From the NCBI GenBank assembly GCA_018985225.1, contig JADGIF010000090.1, positions 1 to 21,718 of the forward strand: 21,718 nucleotides of DNA, in the 5' to 3' direction. Position numbers and translations under genes: made by a program. Of the stretch, positions 1-8,998 are shown in pieces; positions within the stretch are counted from its first letter, which is position 1, and each line of letters starts with the position of its first letter. Source of the DNA: Amoeboradix gromovi (Eukaryota; Sanchytriomycota; Sanchytriomycetes; Sanchytriales; Sanchytriaceae). The notes under the pieces are model-generated. The model was not told where the DNA came from, searched no databases, and worked only from the letters and a program-made list of their open reading frames with translations.

Positions 1-150
1 ATACAAAGAGTTATCTATTTTCCTTTTATACTCGTCAACTCCGCAACTAGCTGAATGTCCACTCGCCTCTTGAATCCATAAAGTAATAAAGCTGAAATAA
101 TGTTCAAAGTTTTTATAGAAAGTTAGTCCAGTTTTTATATTTGATGTCCC
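1..150. mobile_element. Right end of a TIR element (partial, cut by window edge)
   Basis: Positions 124-150 are the inward-reading reverse complement of the 27-bp TIR seen at 8118-8144 and 20924-20950, with a few mismatches, and end in GATGTCCC. The flank just inside (about 100-123, ending AGAAAGT) resembles the flank inside the right TIR at 8540-8566. This is therefore the right end of another member of the family, with its body upstream of the window. No coding remnant is visible in the 120 bases available. The outer boundary is placed at 150 by analogy with the other copies; no target-site duplication can be checked because the other end is missing. Confidence 0.6.
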
Positions 151-359
151 AAATGTAAACATCAAGTAAGAATTCCACCATGAAAACTAGATCTTGTGGA
201 AGCAAGCAAATATTGCTTTACCATTAATTGGATGTGAGACTTCTAGATATCTGTTTTGAGACCTAATGAGTTCTTTCTTCATATTCCTATAGTGCGCTAT
301 CCCGAAGACCAAAGGATAGTACAAAATACAAGGGGTGCACAAGCTCCTTTAAAACATCT
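151..359. other. Upstream region of the orphan gene
   Basis: No open frame of note is seen here. It presumably holds the promoter and 5' leader of the gene starting at 360. Bases 331-355, read on the minus strand, contain TTTTAAAGGAG and a nearby GTGCACC. These resemble TTTAAAGGAGGTGC just inside the left TIR of the elements at 8118 and 20924, so part of this leader may derive from the same transposon family. That match is short and could be chance. Confidence 0.3.
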
Positions 360-1256
360 ATGACTTCAGACTTTAAGTCCATCCTATTTGAAAACGTAAT
401 TCCTGTAGCGGAATCCAATTTGCGTCCAATTATAAGAGACAAGGCTATTGATACTATGACGAATCAAAAAGAGACAATTGACTTTAATTTACTCAAGTAT
501 ATTAAAGCGGCATTTGAAGAAGCCCAGGAGAAAACGAAAGAAAAATTAAAGGTATTTCACATTCTAGAATCTATTTTGAAGAAAGATGTGCTTGACAAAA
601 TTTTTGGCGAAGAGTCGTATAACAAGGTGTTTAGGCAGGTAGTTCAATTTTATGAAGAGTCTAAACCTGAAGCAGGCGACAAAGCAGCAGATGCTACCAT
701 TGATGCACTTAAAGATTCCATAAACCTCGTTTCTAGAAATGATAAAGATAGTACTATCACAGACAGAAATATATTTTCTGATTTCAAAAATGAAATGAAA
801 TCAGCTCTATCTGATGTTGCTTCTGGTGGCTCAATGTTTAACGAGAAAATAGACCACATTAAAAGCTCGCTTTTAGATAAATTTGATTTGATTGTACAGC
901 AAACTTTGAATGTAGTAAAAGGAAAAATAGACGTAAAAACTCGTGAATATATTGCTGAACATTTCCATGATAGATCTTCAGATTTGATGAACAAACTAGA
1001 TACAACACCCAACAGTGACCGCGGCTTTGACGATGGAATTAAATCTTTTTTTCACAAAGCAGCAGATAAAGTTCATCAGCATGCTCTAGACTTAATTGAT
1101 AATCCGAAAGAAAAGATTGATTCAGTACTGAAAGAGTTGCAGGAAAAGATTGCTACTGAAGTTATGGAGGAGGTGCAGAAAGTGTTAGACTTGATTCGAT
1201 CCAACTCCAAAAGCGAGATTAATGAGTGGTTCACGAATAAATTTCATTTAAAATGA
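360..1256 (+). CDS. Uncharacterised helical hydrophilic protein, 298 aa
   Basis: This intact frame runs from ATG at 360 to TGA at 1254-1256. I do not recognise the family. The predicted protein is rich in Lys, Glu, Asp and Ile/Leu in heptad-like spacing. It has no Cys and no obvious signal peptide or membrane segment, and reads as mostly alpha-helical throughout, with amphipathic stretches around residues 40-75, 150-190 and 240-285. A flexible segment with TTPNSDRG sits near residues 215-222. The composition recalls stress-related or lipid-associated helical proteins, but that is only an impression. It is convergent with alpha-COP, whose stop codon lies 93 bp beyond. Codon use looks like its neighbours. 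The frame is long and open with a matching composition, so I take it as a real gene with no assigned function. Confidence 0.65.
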   Translation: MTSDFKSILFENVIPVAESNLRPIIRDKAIDTMTNQKETIDFNLLKYIKAAFEEAQEKTKEKLKVFHILESILKKDVLDKIFGEESYNKVFRQVVQFYEESKPEAGDKAADATIDALKDSINLVSRNDKDSTITDRNIFSDFKNEMKSALSDVASGGSMFNEKIDHIKSSLLDKFDLIVQQTLNVVKGKIDVKTREYIAEHFHDRSSDLMNKLDTTPNSDRGFDDGIKSFFHKAADKVHQHALDLIDNPKEKIDSVLKELQEKIATEVMEEVQKVLDLIRSNSKSEINEWFTNKFHLK

Positions 1257-1349
1257 CATCTATCTACTTCCTAACTGCGTCGCACAAGTTGGGGCTGTTT
1301 TGGCAATACCGCACATCGCAATTATCCACATACGAATGATGAAATATAT

Positions 1350-4300
1350 TTATTTACCAACGCTTCCTATATCACATTGCACACACCATCCCTTGTACTG
1401 TTTTCCATATTTACTAAAACAAACATTACACTCGTTGTATTCAATAACAATTTCCATTGTGTCATTGCATATCCAGTTTCCTTCCTTCAGCTCTTGTATA
1501 TCTCCCAAATCAGTCGGATTCATTTCGCACGTCCCAATAATCTTCTTGATCTAAATTAACCACAAGTACCTTGTTTTTACTGTCTTCGTTCTCGCTGATA
1601 TCGTTCAATCTTCTGCTTCCAAGTAAGCACGTTTTGTAATATTTGTTTTTGAAGGAGAGTCCTACCATTGATCGCAGTGCCAATTCCAAATGTTGCGGCT
1701 TTAAGTTACAATTTGTAAAATAAACACTTAGCTGTATTTGTCTATTGATGTCTGTTTCCTCTCTTCTTTTTAATTCTATTCGCAATCCTAACAAGTAACT
1801 TGTACACAAATTCAAATCCTGTGGATCGACAGTTACAAACAAAGTGCATTTCAATATATGCTTAAGGACAGCAATTGCTTGTATAAACTGACCCTGGGTA
1901 GTTAGAGATAGTGCATTACTAATCTGAGTCTTGATAAAATCTGATGTATACACTTGTACATTCAAATGAACAGGAATTGTCCCCAGTATGCTATTATAGC
2001 TGGTATTGTTGGCTGTGTATATTCGAGTCATAGGCTCTTTTAATAGCGGTACATTTATAATTGAATATTTGTTAATCAGCACTTGTATTGCTTCATCAAA
2101 TAGACCGGCAATTATGTAGTCGTTCAACCCCATGACTTGCTCAGGGACATCTGGGATATCTAGATCATCTCCCCAGACAGTGAGATCATCATTGATTGCA
2201 CTAGTGACAGTGTTTGCAGTTGCCGGGACATCGTTACTTGTCGAATTAGTACTTTGGGTAAGTAATTTGTTAGGGACTGATGATGAGTTATCTTCAAGCG
2301 CAACACTTTTGCTGGGAGTAATTGCAGAGTCGTCTAGTTCTGTGTCTTTTAATGGCCAAACATACAAGTCATCATTAGGATTATCAATTCCACCAATACT
2401 AGATGCTGCAGAAGCTGGCAATTGAACAAAATTTTTTGGCGCAAACTGAAGTACTTTGGTCGTGTCCATTTTGTTGTTTAGGCATAACAAGTATGCCAAA
2501 CCATACTGTTTATTATCCATCAATATCTTCAACTTGCTTTCATTGTTACCAACTAGCAGTGCAATGTTATAAAGCCTGTTTGCGTCAGATCTAGTTGAAT
2601 GCAAGTCCATCATTTTATTAAGCTTATTAAGATTTCCATTAATTAAATACAAAAAAGATAACAGATCTAGATCCATACTGGCCTGCAAAGATGATTCAAC
2701 CAGCTTGCTATTCATAAATGACATTGATGTGGTTGCTAGCAGTTGCCAAGTCTCTACATTGTTGATTGTTTTAGCACAATTATAAGCAACATGCAGTTCG
2801 CCACATTGAATGGCCAATTCAAACAATATTAGTGGATCCTTTACAAATTCCAGTGCTATTGTAGCATATCCAGATGACTGCAAATGATTAATAATCGACT
2901 GGCCCATCAAGTTACCATTTTTAATTGTGTTTTGGATAACTACCATGTCTTTGTTAATTAAGGCCAATTTAAAAAGATATTCGGTAGGGTCGATAGGAAT
3001 ACTAATCAGTGTGGACTGCCTAGTTATAGCATGTATTACAACACTGTTATCACTTATAGTGCTAACAGATGCTAGATATAGTGGTTCATGGATAGATTTG
3101 ATAATACCGACATGTCCGTTCAGTAAACTATACTTGATATGGTTTAACGTGGTGTATATCAATATGTTATTAGACCAAATGGATGATTTTATTCTCAGTG
3201 TCTCATGAACTTGAGCTACCACTTTTAACTGATGGTCAAAAATAGTGATTTCATGCTTACCTATCAAGCATATGTGTGGATTGTCGTTTGCTGACGCATT
3301 GACAGTGCTGACATTGGCATATTTAAATTTGTTTGTCTGATGAAAATCGTAAACAATCGAATTGCCAAGAACATTAACTATTTGCACGTTTGAAGGACCT
3401 AGAAGCAGTACATGACCCGGAATATATGAATACAAGTTAGTCGGAGTAATTGCTAACGGGATTGAATTTATAGGATTTGCATTATCTGTTGAGTATATCT
3501 GTAATGTGTTATTGTTCAAGATGCAGCATCTGTTTCTACTGATAAAAACACCGTGGGTACCTGTGAATGATATAGATTGGTTGTTATTAGGATTGATTAG
3601 GTTGACTTCACTCTGACCATTCAAAAGAAAAGACTGCTCAATGTTATTATACTCCATATGCTTGCACTGTACAGATATGGGAATAGCAGTCGATTCTGAT
3701 GAATCAATAGTGTTAAATTGAATTATGGCATTGTTACGAACAGTATAAATCAGATTGTTAAACACACTGATCGGAGGCCTTTCACGTTGCAGTTTAAATA
3801 CTATTACACCGCTATCATGTCCGCAAGCAAACAAAGCTTGATTAGGATGATTAGTGATACACCAGAACCTGTCATTATCCCTTTTAAAGGTGTTAACCAT
3901 GATACGCTTATTTATATCCCATACACGGATCGATTTGTCCTCACTGTTACTAAGGATAAGATCAAGAAATGGGTGAAAACAGCAGGAAGAAACATTATTA
4001 TAATGGCCTCTGAATGAAGAAAGTTCCCATGCGCGAGATTCACCAATTCTCCAAACCTTTACCTGTCTGTCATCAGCTGCGCTTACAATAAGTGGCTGTG
4101 TAGGATGATGCTGCACCCAATTTACCCCTCTATCATGTCCTTCTAGTACAAACTTTACAGTGCAATCCATTTGGAATGAATCTCCAATAACGCCTCCGGA
4201 AGAGCTTTTATTGGTAGTATGCTTTGTTTTCAGAACAGTATAGTCCCAAATACGGATTGTCTGATCCAGCGAGCAACTAATTATGAAATTGTTAAGATTG

Positions 4301-4737
4301 CTCGGAGAAAAGACTGCATGCATGCAATAATGATTATGACCAGTTAGAATTGCGATGCACGTGCGGTTCAAGTAGTTCCATATACGTAGAGTTTGATCAT
4401 CACTAGAGGATATAATCCAAGAGAGCTCGTCATGAAAGTAGACACTTCGAATATAATCCAAATGTCCGATTAAAACAGATGGCTGGTTAGTGGTTTTGTA
4501 GTTGTACAGCTTAATCAAGTAATCATCACCACCACTGACGAATAAGGCTTGCTTCGGATGAAAAGATATGCCTCGAACTGGACCATTATGTGCATAAAAG
4601 GTGTTAATCAAAGTGCCCAACAGATAATTGTATAACTGAACACTTCCGTTGTGTAATGCAATCAGAAGGAGTGGTTGAGTAGGATGGAAAGAACAATTCT
4701 TTACTCTGTTGGATGATGATTGAAATTTAACCAACAT
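1350..4737 (-). CDS. RET1: Coatomer subunit alpha (alpha-COP), two exons with a 19-nt intron
   Basis: This is the alpha subunit of the COPI coat, which moves cargo from Golgi to ER. Residues 1-310 form the N-terminal WD40 propeller, starting MLVKF with repeats such as SFHPTQPLLLIALHNGSVQL and GGDDYLIKLYNY. A second propeller follows to about 640, then an alpha-solenoid and the conserved C-terminal domain. I chose ATG at 4737 because the family starts ML.KF; the frame continues upstream to a TTG at 4761 without another ATG. Read without splicing, the frame stops at 1510, before the C-terminal domain is complete. Removing 1551-1569 joins it to IKKIIGTCEMNPTD, which matches the family's RKILSACEKNPTD, and continues to TAA at 1350-1352. 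The total is 1122 aa, slightly shorter than the usual 1200. The C-terminus carries a CxxC...CxxC pair (C1097, C1100, C1112, C1115). Other names for the family are COP1 and COPA. Confidence 0.95.
1551..1569 (-). other. 19-nt GT-AG micro-intron in the alpha-COP gene
   Basis: On the coding strand the segment reads GTACTTGTGGTTAATTTAG. Removing it joins ...AAC AAG to ATC AAG AAG and restores NKIKKIIGTCEMNPTD, the conserved C-terminal domain of alpha-COP. Unspliced translation stops at 1510 after residues with no family similarity. The segment has GT at its start, AG at its end and TAATTTAG at its 3' side, like the intron in MCD4. It lies near the 3' end of the gene, after residue 1056 of 1122. 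Confidence 0.8.
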
Positions 4738-5450
4738 AGAGACTGTAAGAGGGAGTTGCAAAAAATAAACAAGCCCAGCCTGAAGCAGCTAAAGAAATAC
4801 ATTAAATAGAAATTTCAAAGGCGGAAAAGTTACTATTCCAAACAGCATCCTAATTTGAGACTGGTATTGGTAAAGCTAAGGCTTCAAGCATGAAATAAGA
4901 TGATAGAAAAGAAGGAATGATGCATATTTTAAAAACTGAGAATTCCAGAAGATTGCACAAATAAATTGTGGCAAGACACGATTTACTCAAAGAAATGTCG
5001 GATTTGGCAGAGCAAGAAGCTTCGTTTGAATGATACTAAAACTAGCAAATTTGGGTCAGTGTAAATAAATCCGTTTATTAAATATGCCGTCCTAGAGTCA
5101 AACTGTACTAGTTGTCTGATTAATCTGGATTGATCTATTGAGCCGAATTGGTGTTGAGCTTAGATTAATCTTAAGTTACATTTCTAGCTGCTGTTATCTA
5201 GTTTACACTGAGGTGAATATCTGTTAAAAAATTCAGATTATAGAAAGTCTAATAAGTAACAGTCTCTACCTTGTCCAAAAAGCGGAATTGGAAACGAATA
5301 TTCGCCAAAAGCATACGCGATGAAACATGATATACTAACATCAAAATCAGTCGCCTAGTTTTAAAAGTAGCTGTCCCATATCAAGTTTTTTACTGGAAAG
5401 TGATATTGTGTTGGAACATTCTCACTTACGAATTAATTTTGAAACAGGAT
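4738..5450. other. Divergent intergenic region between alpha-COP and MCD4
   Basis: This 713-bp stretch must carry the promoters and leaders of both divergent genes. No ORF of useful length is seen. A 12-codon ATG frame (4995-5033, MSDLAEQEASFE then TGA) has a plausible composition but no support. A 10-bp inverted repeat, TCAGTGTAAA at 5056-5065 and its complement at 5202-5211, bounds a 156-bp AT-rich segment that could be a tiny decayed element. A weak match to the TIR (GCCTAGTTTTAAAAG...GTCCC, about 5352-5376) may be an old solo end or chance. Confidence 0.4.
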
Positions 5451-8089
5451 ATGCTAAATAGCAACTTAATTTGGCTGGTTCTTGGTGTTGTTTTGCACAC
5501 TATATTTGCACTATCGATATTTGACATCTATTTTGTATCTCCTATTGTAGATATTAAGCCTATTCCTTTAAAATATCGTCACTCTAAACGTGTGGTAATT
5601 GCTGTTGCTGATGGTCTTCGCCATGATACCTTTTATAATCCAAAATTCAATAACAATACTGCACTAGTATCCCCGTTTGTATTTTCCAAAGTATTTCAAG
5701 GTGCTTATGGTACCAGTTTGTGCTCTGTTCCTACTGAAAGTAGACCGGGTCATATGTCTTTGTTTTGTGGAATTACCGAGGATCCCAGTGCTGTACTAAA
5801 GGGATGGTCAAAGAATCCTGTTGAAGTTGACTGTATTTTTAATAACACTAATTCTTATTTGTTTGGTGATCTTGGTATTACTCACACGTATGTTCCCCAT
5901 ATTGAGTTGTACCTTGAGAACGGCCATCTAATTGGTTATGATGACAAGCATTATATTGACGGATTTCCTCAATATGACTTTAAGACAGATTATTTAAGAA
6001 TGAACAAATTTGTTAGAGATGGAGTTTTTAATTTATTTGAAAAAGCAAAATCCAACTCAACTTTGCTAAAACAATTGCATGAGCCTAGCATATTCTTTTT
6101 CCATTTTTGCGGTGTAGATAGTGCAGGCCACGCATTCAGACCCCATTCTGTGGAATATGTAAATACTGTTAAACAAGTTGATAAGTATTTGGAAGAAATA
6201 TCAGTCTTGTTCAACTCATTCTATGGCCAGCCTGATGAGTCAGAGACTCAAAACATGGACTCGGATACTACCTGGATATATACTGCTGATCATGGAATGA
6301 GTGATCGTGGTTCTCATGGCGATTCTGATCCAAATAGCGTGAAAACTCCATTTGTAATTTGGGGTCCCAGAATCAAACCGAGCTATCATTCTAACCCTCA
6401 TGAACTGTCAGCATACGAGGATTATTATAAAGAATGGTTGGAAATGAATCGCTTGCAGTATAATATAAAAAACAATCTATTGCCTTCGCCGTTAACCATA
6501 AATCAGATTGATATTGCCTCACTTATATCCGTTAGCATGGGAATTTCTATTCCCAGCAATAATCTCGGTACGATTCCTTGGTTGCTATTAAATCAGGAAT
6601 ATCAATATCCAGCATTATTGTCTAATTACAATCAACTGAGATCATTGATGAGTCACAAAGAACACGAGAAGCAGCTGCAGCATAGATACTGGCGCTTTAC
6701 TCCATTTAATTCTACCACTGATTTTAGAAAGGATAGCATTCCAGATTTACTTAAGACAATTTCAAGTGTGAAACAAGGAATACAGTATTACCAGACTTAT
6801 GACAAGCTATTTGTACAACTCTTGGTCACTAGTGGATACGTGCTGTGGATAGCATGTAGTGCGCTCAAGTTTTTGACAAGCGGTAGAATACGTGGCACCC
6901 AGTCCGATATTAACTTGTCATTGGTGTTGTGGACCACTTCAGTGATTATAGCAGGATTTAGAGCAACTACATGGTCACACGTAGGATACATAATGCTAAA
7001 TACAATACTGCTGACATTGCTAATACCTCTAAGATATGAAATGACGGAGCTCAGCAGAGTCGATAAAATTCTAGAAATACTGTTTTGTCTGCTTTGGACA
7101 AGTGCGCTTTCTCAGTCATTTATTGATGGCACTGTGCTATCATATTTTTATTTTATTGTAGGCCCATTATATTTGCTATTTAGCAGCAAGTTGAACAATT
7201 TGTTATTCTGTATATTTGCCTTATTGCTAGCCTTTTTCCCATATATTCCAATACCAAACGAAGCGCATGTACTAGAATTGTAATTCTAAACTAATTTAGG
7301 ACAGCAAGCGGTTTATTTGCTTGCTTTATTGGTTTTGTTATCAATAATAGGTATATGAAAACCAGGATAGGTAAGTCTTTGGGGTATGTTCTTTTGATAT
7401 GTGCGTTGGGAAGCGTAGTACTTTTGAATGATCAAAAGCAAAACAACTTGACCTGGGGGTTATTGTTACTGCCGGTAATAACAGTACTAACATGTAAAAT
7501 GTCTGATTTATCCCAAAAAGAAAAAATCATCGGTTTGTACCTGGGCTGTTTGCCTCTTTACATAATTCTTAGCTTAAAGTATGAGCCGTTATTTTACTCT
7601 GTTTATTTTGTAGTACTCTTTATGTTTTACTTGATAGAAAAGGATGCATCTCAGCAGGGACCAGGTGTACCATATAAGCTATATCTTAGATTGGGAATGT
7701 TTCTATTGCTATTCATATACACATCGTTCTTTTCAACAGGTAACTTGGCAAGTTTTGGATCCTTTTCACTCGCATCAATTGATAGATTTACAACCAAATT
7801 TGATCCGTTTTTGATGGGAGCACTATTGTTGTTAAAGATATTGATTCCGTTTATATTAACCAGCGCTGTAGTTTACGGTGTAGCAATAACCTGGCATATA
7901 AAACCGGTAATAATCTATTTTACTAGTGTAGCCTTTTCAGATATAATGACGATTCGTTTCTTCTACTCTATAAGAACCCAAGGGTCATGGTTGGAAATGG
8001 GAACTTCGATGACGCGGTATTTAATTGCATCACTTTTTATTGTTATATTGCTGATATTGTTTGGTATAGCAAAGATTGTTATGAACTGA
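5451..8089 (+). CDS. MCD4: GPI ethanolamine phosphate transferase 1 (Mcd4/PIG-N), two exons with a 20-nt intron
   Basis: Mcd4 adds phosphoethanolamine to the first mannose of the GPI-anchor precursor in the ER membrane. The start is ATG at 5451, giving a hydrophobic segment at residues 5-27 followed by SIFDIYFVSPIV, as in the family. The alkaline-phosphatase-like lumenal domain shows VADGLRHD (D54, D58), the nucleophile motif TESRPGHM (T95) and ADHGMSDRGSHGD (D280, H281). From about residue 455 the protein is a series of membrane helices. Unspliced, the frame stops at 7281-7283; removing 7280-7299 continues it as LELTASGLFACFIGFVINNR and on through further membrane helices to TGA at 8087-8089, for 872 aa (family about 900-950). 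The only ATG between the exons, at 7355, is therefore internal and not a separate gene. Confidence 0.95.
7280..7299 (+). other. 20-nt GT-AG micro-intron in MCD4
   Basis: The segment reads GTAATTCTAAACTAATTTAG. It contains the stop codon that ends the first exon's frame, and it splits a Leu codon (TT|G). Removing it joins EAHVLEL to TASGLFACFIGFV, giving one continuous multi-spanning C-terminal domain of normal Mcd4 length. The 3' end TAATTTAG is identical to that of the alpha-COP micro-intron. CTAAAC and CTAAT inside it are possible branch sites, only a few bases from the acceptor. Confidence 0.8.
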
Positions 8090-8117
8090 ATAATAAATGA
8101 TTTGATGCTAACCTTTT

Positions 8118-8566
8118 GGGACACCAAATATAAAAACTAGACTAAGCCGCCTTTAAAGGAGGTGCCCATAAGGAGGAAATACTATTAGTAATAAAAGTAT
8201 TTCTTCTCTCAAACCAATTTTCTTTCATTAATTCCATTCCCCTCTCTAAATAAAACAAGATGACTCACTATCTCTTTCAAATATATAAGATCTCTGAGTG
8301 TCTAAGCAAAAGGTGCATTATCTACTACTTTACCACTGTTATCTTCCTTTTTCTTTTTCTTCTTACCACATTTCGTACAGCTTATTTTTTGTTTTCTCTT
8401 CTTATTAGTCATTGTTTCTAAGATTTTGATGGATGAAGAGCTTTTATACTAAAATAATTTACTTGAACTAGTCAGATTAATTTAATTTACTATCGGTTAA
8501 CACACGCTTGAAAAAATGATTCAAACTATTTCAGAAAGTTAGTCTAGTTTTTATATTTGATCTCCC
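8118..8566. mobile_element. 449-bp MITE with 27-bp TIRs
   Basis: The left TIR at 8118-8144 starts GGGACACCAAATATAAAAAC. The right TIR at 8540-8566 is its inverted complement, differing mainly in the outer GACACC/GAGATC bases. TTTT flanks both ends (8114-8117 and 8567-8570) and is the likely target-site duplication, although a shift of one or two bases is possible. The left TIR is identical over 27 bp to the one at 20924-20950. Homology with that copy continues inward through TTTAAAGGAGGTGC and AATAAAA to about 8325. The element sits 28 bp after the MCD4 stop codon. On its minus strand it keeps a coding remnant, described separately. It is too short to be autonomous. Confidence 0.8.
8209..8412 (-). 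pseudogene. Decayed Fanzor/TnpB-like protein tail inside the MITE
   Basis: The minus-strand frame begins with ATG at 8412 and contains ISCTKCGKKKKKKEDN, then a stop (TAG at 8302-8304), then continues in frame as TLRDLIYLKEIVSHLVLF and ends KLV-stop at 8209-8211. From NAPFA onward, 36 positions including the stop align without gaps with the tail of the copy at 21013-21222, which also ends KLV-stop. CTKCG would be the first half of the zinc ribbon of a TnpB-type tail; the second Cys pair is lost. This is a non-functional relic. The first 36 codons form a small open frame rich in Lys, which I do not think is a gene. Confidence 0.45.
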
Positions 8567-8589
8567 TTTTGTTGTTTTTTGTTCTTCAA

Positions 8590-8893
8590 ATAGATGAAGC
8601 CCATTCTAACAAACGTCCACGTTTTCAAGTAGGTGGAACACTTAGAACCACAATAGATTGCTCATTAATTGATCATGCCCTACAAAATAAAATACGAAAA
8701 ATGACACAAAAAGTGCCATTGAAAAAGAGAAAAAAGATGATAATCAACTACTAGAAAGAACATTACAGACAGTAAGGCAGAACATGAAAATGGCTATCGG
8801 TTGAGATATTGCAACAATTCTCCAAGCGCTAACCAGCCAATCTATTTCGAAAAAGATATTCCCAGTGCATCTTTCACATTGAATAAAGCTTAA
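8590..8893 (+). pseudogene. Older Fanzor/TnpB-like relic, frameshifted, just upstream of VPS53
   Basis: The stretch from 8590 reads IDEAHSNKRPRFQVGG, which resembles the RuvC-II block of TnpB/Fanzor proteins ([VI]-[DN]-E-A-[YH]-[TS]-S-K). After a frame change near 8753 it reads ENGYRLRYCNNSPSANQPI followed by YFEKDIPSASFTLNKA and a stop at 8891-8893. That end aligns with YRLRKCNFCLDDQRPHIFERD and SSSFILKRG of the copy on the minus strand at 21013-21222. In TnpB-family proteins this is the zinc ribbon followed by the RD..AA.NI RuvC-III block. The second copy supports the reading order. A decayed TIR-like end, TGATGGGTCCC (8961-8971), lies 78 bp after the stop, close to the 90 bp seen in the other copies. 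The upstream part is missing, replaced by the MITE. Confidence 0.45.
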
Positions 8894-8998
8894 TGGCGTA
8901 TCACGAGATTGAGATATCTTTGCAGGTGTCCTCCGAGTTGGAGTTAAGGACACTTTGTCATGATGGGTCCCAAATAGGATTACAAACATTGTTTTGCA

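Noticed and set aside
4995..5033. A 12-codon ORF, MSDLAEQEASFE
   Set aside because: Too short, no continuation through a plausible micro-intron was found, and no family is recognised.
7355..8089. A separate membrane-protein gene starting at the ATG at 7355
   Set aside because: Removing 7280-7299 joins it in frame to MCD4, and the residues before the ATG are open and hydrophobic. It is the C-terminal half of Mcd4.
8557..8754. A 65-codon protein gene starting near the MITE end
   Set aside because: It begins with TTG inside the right TIR and matches the decayed Fanzor-like relic, so it is a remnant and not a gene.
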